Assembly: GCF_013149275.1 (NCBI RefSeq)
Contig: NZ_JABGNA010000008.1
Coordinates: 124,001 to 188,000 of the forward strand
Direction: 5' to 3'
DNA length: 64,000 nt
Source: Mucilaginibacter sp. SG564
GTDB lineage: Bacteria > Bacteroidota > Bacteroidia > Sphingobacteriales > Sphingobacteriaceae
The translations under genes and the position numbers were made by a program. The notes under the pieces are model-generated. The model made no database searches and was not told the origin of the DNA. It saw only the letters and a list, made by a program, of their open reading frames with translations. The first letter of the stretch is position 1, and each line of letters starts with the position of its first letter. Positions 8,062-16,734 of this stretch are shown here, in pieces.

Positions 8062-8637
8062 ATGAAAAAGATCTTTATCCTGTTAGCCTCAGCATTTTTG
8101 TACACGGCTGCATCGGCACAAACAACCTGGACGGTTGACAAAAATCACTCAAACGTTAAATTTACTGTTACTCACTTGCTGGTAAATGATGTTGACGGTA
8201 CTTTTAAAAACTACGATGCTACTATAGTTGCTGCAAAACCCGATTTTAGCGATGCTAAAGTTTCTTTTACTGTACAAACAGCTTCTTTAAGTACCGAAAA
8301 CGAGAATCGCGATAAACACCTTTCAAGTGCCGATTTTTTTGACGTGGCCAATAAGCCAACACTTACCTTCACCAGCACAGGTATCACTAAAACATCTGAT
8401 AAACATTACGCGCTGAAAGGTAACCTTACTTTAGCAGGTGTTACCAAACCGGTAACTTTTGATTTATGGTACCGTGGTACTATCACCAACCCAATGAGTA
8501 AAGCCGATGATGCAGGTTTCCAGTTAACCGGTGTTATCAAACGTTCTGACTTTAATTTCGGTAGTAAATTTGGCGCTGCTATGTTAAGCGACGAAGTAAC
8601 TATTAAAGCTAACGGCGAATTCGCTAAAGCAAAATAA
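8062..8637 (+). CDS. YceI family periplasmic protein
   Basis: This 191-residue protein has a clear signal peptide (cleavage after ASA, residue 19). The YceI lipocalin-like barrel follows, beginning WTVDKNHSNVKFTVTHL and containing the typical DKHLSSADFFD motif and FTSTGITK / TKPVTFDLWY strands. YceI proteins bind isoprenoid-type lipids in the periplasm; the physiological ligand in Bacteroidota is not settled. It is monocistronic with its own -7 box. Word-repeat DNA begins at its stop codon. Confidence 0.92.
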   Translation: MKKIFILLASAFLYTAASAQTTWTVDKNHSNVKFTVTHLLVNDVDGTFKNYDATIVAAKPDFSDAKVSFTVQTASLSTENENRDKHLSSADFFDVANKPTLTFTSTGITKTSDKHYALKGNLTLAGVTKPVTFDLWYRGTITNPMSKADDAGFQLTGVIKRSDFNFGSKFGAAMLSDEVTIKANGEFAKAK

Positions 8638-8640
8638 TTT

Positions 8641-8965
8641 TTTGGAGTAAGGATTCCTGGAACAAGGAGCAAGGACTAACTCGGGGAGGTTTTTTGCATT
8701 GTTTCGATGATAGAATAAGGATTTTTGGAGCAAGGAACAAAGACCGATTAAAAAGGGTGTTTGGTATTGTTTCAAAGATCCTTGTTTTTTGAGCTTGGTT
8801 TTTTGGAGAAAGCAGCAAGGACTTGCTTACGAAGGTTTTTGCATTGTTTCAAGAATCCTTGTTCTTTGCTCCCAATAGCTTTGTTCAAAAAAAGTCCTTG
8901 TTCCCAAAATCTTTGTTTCAGGAAAAAATCATTGTTCATTGCTCCAAAATCTTTGGTCTAAAAAA
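8641..8965. repeat. Word-repeat hairpin region (GGAGCAAGGA / TCCTTGTTCC)
   Basis: The whole gap between YceI and the next gene consists of degenerate copies of a word like GGAGCAAGGAACAAGGA in its left half and of the inverse TCCTTGTTCCAAAAAT in its right half. A second unit, GGTTTTTTGCATTGTTTC, occurs as direct copies near 8688 and 8833, with a diverged copy near 8760. Open frames through it on both strands are not credible genes. Confidence 0.75.
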
Positions 8966-9367
8966 TCAGATGTCCTCATCGGCCAATAATTGTTTCAGCG
9001 TATCAAACCAAAGCTGGTTTTTGGTGCCGAAAAAGCTATTGTCTATCATGAGGTATATGGTATGGTGCCCGTCGGCAACTTTATAACGAAGCCGTAGTGG
9101 CTGCCAAAATGTGCCATTGTTTTTGATGAGGGAACGTTTGTACACATCATCAAAGCCCAGGTAAACCTGTTCCAGCTGATTTAAGGGAATATCTAAGTAG
9201 TTGTACCCATCAATAACCAGGGTACCCGGGGTTAATATAATTTCGCCTTCGCGATGGTGTGGGGGCGGAGTGAGCGCAAAAAGCCCTCCAGCCGCGTCAA
9301 TTAATGTGCATGCTGCAATTTCATGATCATAGCTCCACATTGCCTTCCCTATTTGTAAAATTTGCAT
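8966..9367 (-). CDS. Hypothetical protein
   Basis: This 133-residue soluble protein has no signal peptide, membrane segment or motif I recognise. It looks like a beta-rich domain with a C-terminal amphipathic helix (WFDTLKQLLADEDI), somewhat like a PH-type layout, but that is only an impression. Word-repeat DNA abuts its stop codon, and the same word reappears upstream at 9711-9890. This gene and a MITE-like element are therefore nested within the repeats. Confidence 0.6.
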   Translation of the reverse strand: MQILQIGKAMWSYDHEIAACTLIDAAGGLFALTPPPHHREGEIILTPGTLVIDGYNYLDIPLNQLEQVYLGFDDVYKRSLIKNNGTFWQPLRLRYKVADGHHTIYLMIDNSFFGTKNQLWFDTLKQLLADEDI

Positions 9368-9481
9368 CGTTTAAATTTCGACATTATAATTGATAACTGC
9401 AACCATGGCATTTTGTGTATAAGCTAATCAAAATTTTAGCCAAAAATTGCTTGGTGTTGACAACTCTCTCTCTCAATTCAC

Positions 9482-9668
9482 GCAATGTCATTAAGTTAAG
9501 CGATTTTGCAAACCCCATCGGGGTTAAAGCTTTGTAGAAAAAGGTCGGTTCAAATTCAGTGCAGTAGGTACTGTACTCAGGTTGTATACCTACGGCATGC
9601 TAAATGCTTGTTGTTTATTTTCTACAAAGCTTTTACTCCTACGAAGTATTTTTAAATAATGACATTGC
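9482..9668. mobile_element. MITE-like palindromic element, 187 bp
   Basis: The ends are a perfect 12-bp inverted repeat, GCAATGTCATTA and TAATGACATTGC. Inside is a second inverted pair, AAGCTTTGTAGAAAA (about 9527) and TTTTCTACAAAGCTTT (about 9619), plus a small ACCCC-ATC-GGGGT hairpin. No coding capacity is present. Length, terminal inverted repeats and lack of genes fit a non-autonomous miniature element. No target-site duplication was established. Confidence 0.55.
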
Positions 9669-9710
9669 TATTTCGCTGGAAAGGTGGGACAAAACATATT
9701 TCCTGAAACC

Positions 9711-9890
9711 AAAATAAGAACCCTTGCTCTCCTCGCCGTTGTTGGTGACAACACTAACATTGGCGAGGGTTTTCCAAACTCAAACAAGAATCCTTACCCG
9801 TTGTTCCAAAAAAATCTGTTCTAAAGGTACTTGCTCTTTGTTCCAAAAATCCTTGTTCCAAAAATCATTATCTTTGATCTGAAGAACTAT
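9711..9890. repeat. Word-repeat region (TCCTTGTTCCAAAAA)
   Basis: Repeated variants of TTGTTCCAAAAATCCTTG and CTTGCTCT fill the DNA before the DUF2130 gene. The word matches that of 8641-8965, but mainly in one orientation. Confidence 0.65.
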
Positions 9891-9909
9891 TTTTCGCAGT
9901 ATTGATAAT

Positions 9910-11160
9910 ATGGCTACAGAAGTTAAGTGCCCCAGTTGTGGTTTTGGTTTCCCGATAGAGGAAGTGATGGCAGAGGAGTATAAGAAGGAGCTTAGGCTTA
10001 AAATGCAGGATTATACCCGCCAAAAAGAGGAGGAATACCGTAAAAAAGACGAAGAATTTTTAACCAAGGAGCGCCAGCAAAAGGAAGCTTTTGAGCTGCG
10101 GTTAACTGACGAAAAAAAACAGCTGCAACTGGCTATGGAGCAAAATCTGCGTAAATCCATTAGTCAGGATTACGAGAATCAGTTGCTGATGCTCCAAACA
10201 TCGGCTCAGGAAACCGAAGAAAAGCTAAAACTCTCGCGCCAGAAAGAGCTGGAATTTATGCAGCGCGAAAAACAGCTGCAGCAAAAAGAAGAAGAAATGG
10301 AATTGGCCCTGCAGCGCAAACTGCAGGAACAGCGTAACGAGCTGAGCGAACAGATTCGTAAGCAGGAAAACGAACGCTACAGTATAAAAGATACCGAATA
10401 CCAGCTGAAGGTAAAGGAGCTCGAAAAACAGCTCGACGATCAGAAAAAATTGGCCGAAGAGATGAAACGCAAGGCCGAACAAGGCTCTATGCAGCTACAG
10501 GGCGAGGCGCAGGAGCTGATCCTGGAAGAATTGCTGCGTAATTATTTCCCGTTTGATATGATCAGTGAGGTAGGGAAAGGCGTGCGCGGGGCCGATTGTA
10601 TCCAAACGGTGCGCAACCAGTTTGGGCAGGAATGCGGACGGATTATTTATGAAAGTAAACGCACAGCCACTTTCGGTGCCGATTGGATCGAGAAGCTGAA
10701 AAAAGATATGCGTAGCATAGGTGTGGATGTTGCCGTTATTGTTACCCAGTGCTACCCGAAAGGGATGGACTGCTTTGGCGAAAAAGATGGGGTTTGGATC
10801 TGTAGTTTTGATGAAGTGAAAGCCGTATCCTACATCCTGCGCGACGGGGTGATCAAATTATCCAATCAGGCCCGCTCGCAAGACAATAAAGGCGATAAAA
10901 TGCACCTGCTGTATGATTATTTAACCAGCAGCGAGTTTTCTGAACAATGGAAAGCCATCCGCGAAGGCTATATGAGCATGCGCCTGTCGATACAAAAAGA
11001 ACGCGACGCGATGGAAAAAATGTGGAAGTCGCGCGAGAAACAGCTGGATAAGGTATTGTTGAACGCCGCCCACATCAAAGGTAGCGTAGAAGGCATTGCC
11101 GGCAGCGATTCCATACAACTGAGCCTCACCGATGATGAAGATGCCTTGCTGCTGGAATAG
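9910..11160 (+). CDS. DUF2130 domain protein, coiled-coil with nuclease-like core
   Basis: This 416-residue protein begins with a short Cys motif (KCPSCGFGFP), continues with a long Glu/Lys/Gln-rich coiled coil (about residues 20-195), and ends with a globular DUF2130 domain (about 200-415). In that domain GEAQELILEELL precedes GADCIQTV and GRIIYESKRT. The acidic residues plus E-x-K (Glu248, Lys250) are arranged as in PD-(D/E)XK nuclease-fold proteins, which is a family-level inference. The biological role is undetermined. It is alone, with repeats on both sides. Confidence 0.85.
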   Translation: MATEVKCPSCGFGFPIEEVMAEEYKKELRLKMQDYTRQKEEEYRKKDEEFLTKERQQKEAFELRLTDEKKQLQLAMEQNLRKSISQDYENQLLMLQTSAQETEEKLKLSRQKELEFMQREKQLQQKEEEMELALQRKLQEQRNELSEQIRKQENERYSIKDTEYQLKVKELEKQLDDQKKLAEEMKRKAEQGSMQLQGEAQELILEELLRNYFPFDMISEVGKGVRGADCIQTVRNQFGQECGRIIYESKRTATFGADWIEKLKKDMRSIGVDVAVIVTQCYPKGMDCFGEKDGVWICSFDEVKAVSYILRDGVIKLSNQARSQDNKGDKMHLLYDYLTSSEFSEQWKAIREGYMSMRLSIQKERDAMEKMWKSREKQLDKVLLNAAHIKGSVEGIAGSDSIQLSLTDDEDALLLE

Positions 11161-11169
11161 GCGGGACCA

Positions 11170-11772
11170 ATTAGTGATTTAGTGATTTTTTCTGAACCTT
11201 GATTTATCGATCATTGTTTTTAACGGCACTCAAGAGGGCTACGCCGTTTATAGGATGCCGGGATTACCTTGATTTCGATTGAAGTTTTTGTCAAGGCTTT
11301 GTGCGAACGAAGTTGGGCAAATAATTGCAGCCCTGGTTCTACCCGCTTTTCGGGGTAAAGGCTATGAGCGCAAAGAAGCATTTCTGATGACTTGATTTTT
11401 GGTTACTTTTCATCAAGGAAAAGTAACTAGGCCCTCCCGCGGCCATGAGCGGGTATACGCCCTGCATTTTAACTTTTATCCCACCAAAAAAATCGTTATA
11501 TTTGTATACACACAGCCCGGTTATCCGATCAAAAAGGATAACCGGGCTGTTTTGTTAAAGGAAAAACCAGACCAAAAATTGGCTATTCTAAATATAGTTA
11601 TTTGAAAATCAATAATTTAATACTTTTTAAAATTTAAAACATGTATCAAAACCACGATAAAATTTGTTAAAAAATGTTAAAACGAGGTTTTTTGATCAGT
11701 TTTAATCCCATTTCACCCCGTTTTTGAGCAGAAATTTGTTAAAATTTAAGGTTTAAAAAGTTTTTTGGCACC
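11170..11772. repeat. Long non-coding repeat, copy 1 of inverted pair
   Basis: The core at 11494-11772 is closely matched in inverse orientation by 22400-22678. The match covers a GCCCGG-type hairpin with loop GATCAAAAA, the stretch AAAAATTGGCTATTCTAAAT and the end TTTTTTGGCACC. The outer part, including the AAAAGTAAC palindrome and CCCTCCCGCGGCCATGAGCG, is matched more loosely by 22800-23190. No gene is credible within it. It occupies most of the 757-nt gap before the ABC gene. Confidence 0.85.
11514..11551 (+). terminator. Hairpin inside the long repeat (terminator-like)
   Basis: AGCCCGGTTATCC and GGATAACCGGGCT pair perfectly around loop GATCAAAAA and are followed by GTTTTGTT. The corresponding hairpin in copy 2 keeps the loop but has a shorter, altered stem. 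Confidence 0.5.
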
Positions 11773-11917
11773 CCTCGAATCGGCATACTGGTCATTTTAA
11801 AATATACCCATATCAGCATTTTTTGAACCTGAACTTTTTTATAGATTAGGTATTTTATTTACGATGATATACTCATCTGTATACGAGCTGATTAACTAAT
11901 TAAAATGCCCCTGCAAA

Positions 11918-12925
11918 ATGAATAATGACCTGATACTGGAAACTATCTCCGTTACCAAAAACTTTTTTGGCAATAAATCTTCCGGTGTTAACAACATAAC
12001 CATATTTATACCCAAAGGTAAAGTTACCGCCATTGTTGGCGAAAGTGGCAGTGGTAAAACCACCCTGCTCAATTTGCTGTACGGCCATTTGCAACCCGAT
12101 CATGGGGAGGTATTTTTTAAGGAAGAGCAGGTTTTAAGCCGGGAACATGGATTGCAGCACGCCCACAAGGTAATGCGCCTGGTTACCCAAAACGGAATTG
12201 ATATGGATGCGCAATTATCTGTTTGGGACACGGTAAGTGCCGGACTGCAAGAGGAAGATAAAAGCCTTACTATACAAAAAGTGACTGAAGCTTTGAATAT
12301 GCTTCATATTTATCAACTCAAAGAACAGCCCTTCGGTAAATTAAGCGGCGGCGAAAAACAGCGGGTAACCATTGCCAAGGCCCTGATCAGTCGTCCGGAA
12401 GTATTATTGCTGGATGAGCCCTTCAACCAGGTTGATGCTACTTATCGGGAAGGTTTACAGCACGATATCCGCTACATAGTGCAAGCCTGGGGAGTTACGG
12501 TGGTGCTGGTATCGCATGACCCTGCCGAAATACTGTCCATGGCTGATGAACTGATCGTATTGAAAGAGGGGGAGATTGTAGAGAACGGTAGTCCGGAGCA
12601 ATTGTATCATTCGCCTAAGTTACTATATACCTCGCAGATACTGGCTAGTTGCAGTCAGCTTACATCAACCCAGGCCAAGGTTTGCGGTATCAAAAGCAGG
12701 CGCGGAGTAGTGGTTATCTATGCCGAACACGTCAGGATAGGTGGTTTGGGCAGTAAATGGCTGGTGACGCAGGTATTGTTCAAAGGTTTTTATGAGGAGC
12801 TAATTATTGAACGCGAGGGCGTTATCCTGCAGGTAACCAATTACGATAGGGGCAAATATCCCAAAGGGAGTAAGGTTAGTATCAATATCAATAAGTACTT
12901 TGAATTTGGGAAATGGGAGGGGTAA
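11918..12925 (+). CDS. ABC transporter ATP-binding protein
   Basis: This 335-residue protein has an N-terminal ABC domain with Walker A GESGSGKT (41-48), signature LSGGEKQR (142-149), Walker B VLLLDEPF (162-169) and H-loop VSHD (His200). The C-terminal ~90 residues have a beta-rich, TOBE-like layout, as in import ATPases of the PotA/FbpC type. No permease or binding-protein gene is adjacent, so it is an orphan whose partners are elsewhere, or it has a non-transport role. It ends in a word-repeat hairpin shared with the convergent EamA gene. Confidence 0.88.
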   Translation: MNNDLILETISVTKNFFGNKSSGVNNITIFIPKGKVTAIVGESGSGKTTLLNLLYGHLQPDHGEVFFKEEQVLSREHGLQHAHKVMRLVTQNGIDMDAQLSVWDTVSAGLQEEDKSLTIQKVTEALNMLHIYQLKEQPFGKLSGGEKQRVTIAKALISRPEVLLLDEPFNQVDATYREGLQHDIRYIVQAWGVTVVLVSHDPAEILSMADELIVLKEGEIVENGSPEQLYHSPKLLYTSQILASCSQLTSTQAKVCGIKSRRGVVVIYAEHVRIGGLGSKWLVTQVLFKGFYEELIIEREGVILQVTNYDRGKYPKGSKVSININKYFEFGKWEG

Positions 12926-12926
12926 A

Positions 12927-13021
12927 AGAGAAGCAAGAAATAAGAATCAGGAATCAAGAGGGGGTATTAGATCACCTCATTTGTTTTTTCTTGACTCTTG
13001 ATTCTTATTTCTTGACTCTCT
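12927..13021. repeat. Word-repeat hairpin between convergent genes
   Basis: The left arm AGCAAGAAATAAGAATCAGG onward and the right arm CTTGATTCTTATTTCTTGAC pair over about 30 nt with few mismatches around a 28-nt centre. It fills the gap between the ABC ATPase and EamA stop codons and could act as a two-way terminator. Confidence 0.75.
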
Positions 13022-13025
13022 CAGT

Positions 13026-13979
13026 TTATGCCAGTTCCAACTTAGCCTGTTTCTCTTTGCGGTATTTGCTGAGGTTGATGAGCAATACGCTGCCCAGGAT
13101 GATCACCAAGCCAACTACCTGTAAAAGTGTTATGCTTTCGTGCGCAAACACCACCCCGAGTATAACCGCTATAACAGGGTTTACATAAGCATAAGTACTT
13201 ACCTGCGTTGCAGGGCGAACCTGCAAAAGCCATACATAAGCGCTAAACGCGGCTATTGAACCAAAAATTATCAGGTAAAGTAGAGCCAGCCAGCTATGGC
13301 TTGGAATGTTTTGCCATTGCAGGTTTTGCACTTCGTGATTTAAAAAGCTCGATGGTAAAAATATAAAACCAGCGGCCAGCATCTGCCAGGCAGTATTTAC
13401 CGAAGCCGATCCCTGTGTGTTATGATATTTGGAATACAATGATCCCGACGCCCATGACATGGCACCTATGAGTAATAATAACATTCCCGGCAATTTTGCA
13501 AGCCCGGTGGAAGAATCAAACAAGCCGCGTATTTGCTCGCTGAATAATAAAATAACACCGGCAAAGCCTATGATTAAACCAACAATGGTAGATGTGCTTT
13601 TGAAATTTACACGCCAGTTTTGTTTGTCGAACAGTACAAACCAAATAGGTGCCGATGATACCATAATGGCCACCATGGCGCTGGGGAGTGTTTGTTCAAC
13701 CCAGATCACGGCGCCGTTACCTATTACCAGCAGTAAAAAGCCGGTAACAGCAGCGTGAACAATATTGCGTTTAATAAAGATTTGTTCGCCTTTAATTTTA
13801 CACCAGGTTAATAGCAAAACGCCGGCAGTAAGAAATCGAAGGGCGCCTAACAGCAACGGTGGAAACCCATCGACAGCCATTTTTATAAAAAAGTACGTCG
13901 AGCCCCAAACAATATAAACTGTTGCAAAGGCGATGATAACCATTAATGGTGATGCGGATTTTTGAGGTGTTAAGGCCAT
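13026..13979 (-). CDS. EamA/DMT family transporter
   Basis: This 317-residue integral membrane protein has ten predicted helices in two EamA repeats. The first repeat starts at VYIVWGSTYFFIKMAVDGFPP; the second contains YLIIFGSIAAFSAYVWLL and AYVNPVIAVILGVVF, a typical RhaT/YdcZ-like EamA ending. EamA carriers of this class export amino acids or other metabolites. The Lrp-type regulator gene lies only 8 nt upstream on the same strand, so the pair is almost certainly one operon and the substrate is probably an amino acid (inference). Confidence 0.92.
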   Translation of the reverse strand: MALTPQKSASPLMVIIAFATVYIVWGSTYFFIKMAVDGFPPLLLGALRFLTAGVLLLTWCKIKGEQIFIKRNIVHAAVTGFLLLVIGNGAVIWVEQTLPSAMVAIMVSSAPIWFVLFDKQNWRVNFKSTSTIVGLIIGFAGVILLFSEQIRGLFDSSTGLAKLPGMLLLLIGAMSWASGSLYSKYHNTQGSASVNTAWQMLAAGFIFLPSSFLNHEVQNLQWQNIPSHSWLALLYLIIFGSIAAFSAYVWLLQVRPATQVSTYAYVNPVIAVILGVVFAHESITLLQVVGLVIILGSVLLINLSKYRKEKQAKLELA

Positions 13980-13987
13980 GATGATAT

Positions 13988-14467
13988 TTATTTTTCGGGT
14001 ATAACTAACTGTTGTTCTTCTTTTACTGTTTCCAGCACTATGGTGGTGCGAGTACTGATGATGTTGGGTATTTTGCTAAACTGGTTACGCATAATGCTCA
14101 TCAATGAAGCAGAATCGTAAGTGCGAACCTTTACCAGGTAGCAATCATCGCCAGCCACATGATGCACTTCTTGTACTTCGGGTATTTTGGCAAGCTCCAG
14201 CGTCGCGCCGCTATAACCTGGTCCGTCGGCTGCTTTCATAAATACAAAGGCCAGCAGTTTTTGCTGTAAGGCAGCTGGATTAATACGGGTAGTATATTGT
14301 TGGATCACGTTTTTTTGCTCCAGCTTTTTCACCCGCTCCAGCACGCCCGATGGCGCCATGCCCAATTCGCGGGCCATATCGGCATTTGATATTCGGGCAT
14401 TTTCCTGCATCAGGCGTAAAATGTGCAGGTCTGTTTTATCTAAAATTATTTCTGTTTCACTGTTCAT
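13988..14467 (-). CDS. Lrp/AsnC family transcriptional regulator
   Basis: This 159-residue regulator has an N-terminal winged helix-turn-helix (about residues 8-60: LHILRLMQENARISNADMAR, then GMAPSGVLERVKKLE). A C-terminal RAM/ActD ligand-binding domain follows (HHVAGDDCYLVKVRTYD). Lrp proteins form octamers that sense amino acids. It is the first gene of an operon with the EamA exporter. Two identical palindromes of type GAATT-W-AATTC, 30 bp apart, lie upstream and probably form its own operator. Confidence 0.92.
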   Translation of the reverse strand: MNSETEIILDKTDLHILRLMQENARISNADMARELGMAPSGVLERVKKLEQKNVIQQYTTRINPAALQQKLLAFVFMKAADGPGYSGATLELAKIPEVQEVHHVAGDDCYLVKVRTYDSASLMSIMRNQFSKIPNIISTRTTIVLETVKEEQQLVIPEK

Positions 14468-14489
14468 TCTGTAATGTTATATAATTTAT

Positions 14490-14530
14490 GAATTAAATTC
14501 AATATAATAATTAAAAAATGAATTTAATTC
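14490..14530. promoter_or_regulatory. Predicted Lrp operator (two palindromes)
   Basis: GAATTAAATTC (14490-14500) and GAATTTAATTC (14520-14530) are each palindromic around one base, are inverse copies of one another, and have centres 30 bp apart, about three helical turns. They lie 23-63 nt upstream of the lrp start. The remaining gap to 14817 shows no other feature. Confidence 0.55.
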
Positions 14531-14817
14531 GACAAAAGTATCTATTTAGTGTTTAAACGTGTATTTTGACCGTTCAAATGTGAATTACACTTAAAGTGTC
14601 TGCTAAAAGTTTAGCTTAAACGGATTTAATAGCGGGTAAACATGAGCGTATCCGACTTTTATTTTGAAAAACATCGAATAAATAAGCAATTGTATTTTGT
14701 TATTTTATTCAAAATTATGCTGTTGAAGCTGGGTATTAAACCCGAAACTTGCGGTATGTAGTAGTGATAATTTATTGAAGAAGAAAGGGGCTGGAATCAT
14801 GGAATTCGGGATGCCCA

Positions 14818-14854
14818 TAAAAAACAAACACCCATCATTGTTGAGTGACGGGTG
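14818..14854 (-). terminator. Terminator after the DUF3892-like gene
   Basis: Read on the minus strand, CACCCGTCA pairs with TGATGGGTG and is followed by TTTGTTTTTT, starting 28 nt past the stop codon. Confidence 0.65.
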
Positions 14855-14881
14855 CAAGTACGATAAGGTTAAGGTATTTTA

Positions 14882-15172
14882 CTATTTTGTAGCCAGCAGT
14901 TTTAGCAACTTATCAGGTTTTGTTTCATCAAAAGCTGTTTTTACATACTTGTAGCCACTTTTGGTGGTTGCAGTAAGTAGTTTGGCTTTATTCCCTTCTT
15001 CGTCTAAAACATAGGCTGTACCATTGTCATTGATCCAGTCAAAAAGCACATCTCTTGTGGTAATTCCGCGATTTTGAGTGTAGTCGTCTATCCACACTAA
15101 TGAGTTAATAGCCAGGTAAGGATTATCATACTCACCAATCGTGCTGTTCACTCCGGTTATTTGTAAGGGCAT
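14882..15172 (-). CDS. DUF3892-like small protein
   Basis: This 96-residue soluble protein starts MPLQITGVNS and has a conserved-looking layout: two N-terminal strands, a short helix around VLFDWINDNGTAYVLDEEG, and a C-terminal strand GYKYVKTAFDETKPDKLLKL. This resembles DUF3892, a small domain of unknown function. It stands alone, with its own terminator. A 13-bp inverted repeat (15235-15278) upstream may be a regulator site. The family assignment is moderate; the function is not known. Confidence 0.6.
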   Translation of the reverse strand: MPLQITGVNSTIGEYDNPYLAINSLVWIDDYTQNRGITTRDVLFDWINDNGTAYVLDEEGNKAKLLTATTKSGYKYVKTAFDETKPDKLLKLLATK

Positions 15173-15234
15173 CGTTAAATAATATCAGGGTTTGATTTAT
15201 TAAAACTCTGAAATATATGATCACGAGTCAATCC

Positions 15235-15278
15235 GTGAAAACACCGTATTTTTGCGTGTTGTAACACGGTGTTTTCAC
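15235..15278. promoter_or_regulatory. 13-bp perfect inverted repeat upstream of DUF3892-like gene
   Basis: GTGAAAACACCGT and ACGGTGTTTTCAC are exact inverses separated by 18 nt. The element lies about 15 nt upstream of a -7-like box (TATATTTC on the minus strand), in the position of an activator or repressor site. It could also be a hairpin in a transcript. Confidence 0.5.
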
Positions 15279-15433
15279 CGAAGGTTTTATCGAGTAGCTA
15301 ATAATATTTAGCTATTATATTTTGATGCCTTTGTCTTTTTTTTAACCAGGTTTAGATGCGTTTAGGTATATCTTTGATAATAGGGGCCATTAAAAGTATG
15401 TCCCGGCCCGGTAAGAAATAGCGTCGGATTTGC

Positions 15434-16687
15434 CTATGCCTTTTTTCGCAATTCAATAACGGTAACTTCCGGCCATATGCCCAATCGGCCCGAGAATGCC
15501 AGGAAGCCAAAACCACGGTTTACATACAAATACCGGTCTTTTTCGTTTGCAAGGCCTGCCCAATCCAGATAGCGGTATTTTACAGGGCTCCATCTAAATC
15601 CCGGAATTTCGACACCAAACTGCGCTCCGTGGGTATGACCGGAAAGGGTGAGGTGAATATTGGTTTCGTTATATCTAACCTGTTCTTCCCAATGCGTTGG
15701 GTCATGAGACAATAATATCTTGAAAGCATCTTTGGGTACACCTCGCAGCGCTTTGTTCAGATCGCCGATCTGTATAAAACCGCGCCCCCAGTTTTGTATG
15801 CCAATGAGCGATATTTTTTGACCATCTTTTTCGATGGTTACATTCTCGTCCAATAGCAGGCGATAACCTAGCGTATGGTGATGTTGTTTTAATTTATCCA
15901 GATTGGCAGCTTTCGCCTGCTCACTATCCCAGTGGATATAATCGCCATAATCGTGATTTCCCAGTATCGAAAATTGGCCGTACGGCGCCTTGATCTGGCT
16001 AAAACGGTCAATGTAAGGTTCAATTTCAAAGGCAGCATTATTAACCAGATCGCCGGTAAAAACAAATAAGTCGCTTTTTTGAGCTTTGGCCATATCAATA
16101 CCCCGCTGCATGGCTTCGGTATTGTCAAAACTACCAGAGTGGATGTCTGATAGCTGGGTTATCGTAAAGCCATTAAAAGCATCCGGCAGATCGTCAAAGT
16201 AAAGCGTGGTGCGGTGAAGTTTATAGTCATATTTACCCTTAAACATGGCATAAAACATAGACGAGAAGGGGATTGCGGCAACCAGCACGGCTATTTCACT
16301 GATAAATTTACGACGGGCAGGGAATGCAGGTTCACGACCAGAACGGCTGGCAAGGTTAAACAGGCCAATAATAAACCGCCCCAGATCGCCCAGGGATAAA
16401 ACTATAACAAATACAAGCTTGGTTATAAAGAATGTGAGAAACAAACTCAGTATCCACTCATGAAAGGGGCGCATACCGTTGGCCGTGCTAAAACTGCCAA
16501 AACCGATGAGGAATAAAGCGACAACACCAACTGCAATGAACAGGTAGCCAAACAGCATAATGTTACGCCATAGCGGCGATTGCCAATCGGAGCTTAGTGT
16601 TTTAAGGCCGGAAAAAATATACCAATCGAACAACAAACTGATGGCCGAAATAATAAGAAATACTTTTAAGAAACCGCTGCCGTGCAT
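15434..16687 (-). CDS. Membrane-anchored metallophosphoesterase
   Basis: This is a 417-residue protein starting at 16687 (MHGSGFLKVF); the longer frame runs back into word-repeat DNA. Three to four N-terminal membrane helices (about residues 7-115) precede a calcineurin-like phosphoesterase domain. The metal motifs are SDIHSG (Asp181, His183), TGDL (212), GNHDYG (243), LLSHDP and GHTHG. The family (YkuE/YaeI type) hydrolyses phosphoesters, in some members lipid-linked UDP-sugars, at the membrane. The substrate is unknown. It is divergent from the GH16 gene across a word-repeat region. Confidence 0.9.
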   Translation of the reverse strand: MHGSGFLKVFLIISAISLLFDWYIFSGLKTLSSDWQSPLWRNIMLFGYLFIAVGVVALFLIGFGSFSTANGMRPFHEWILSLFLTFFITKLVFVIVLSLGDLGRFIIGLFNLASRSGREPAFPARRKFISEIAVLVAAIPFSSMFYAMFKGKYDYKLHRTTLYFDDLPDAFNGFTITQLSDIHSGSFDNTEAMQRGIDMAKAQKSDLFVFTGDLVNNAAFEIEPYIDRFSQIKAPYGQFSILGNHDYGDYIHWDSEQAKAANLDKLKQHHHTLGYRLLLDENVTIEKDGQKISLIGIQNWGRGFIQIGDLNKALRGVPKDAFKILLSHDPTHWEEQVRYNETNIHLTLSGHTHGAQFGVEIPGFRWSPVKYRYLDWAGLANEKDRYLYVNRGFGFLAFSGRLGIWPEVTVIELRKKA

Positions 16688-16734
16688 ATAAATAGGTATA
16701 AGCCTGCAATTTAAAAAAAGAAGTGGATTGGAAT

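Noticed and set aside
8761..9086. Two overlapping plus-strand frames rich in Phe, Leu and Ser
   Set aside because: They are translations of the TCCTTGTTC word repeat and of the antisense of the gene at 8966-9367.
8641..9890. Diversity-generating retroelement
   Set aside because: No reverse transcriptase gene and no template/variable pair of coding repeats is seen; the repeated words are purely intergenic.
11399..11605. 68-residue plus-strand frame
   Set aside because: It lies in the long inverted repeat, has no recognisable protein features, and is not preserved as a frame in the second copy.
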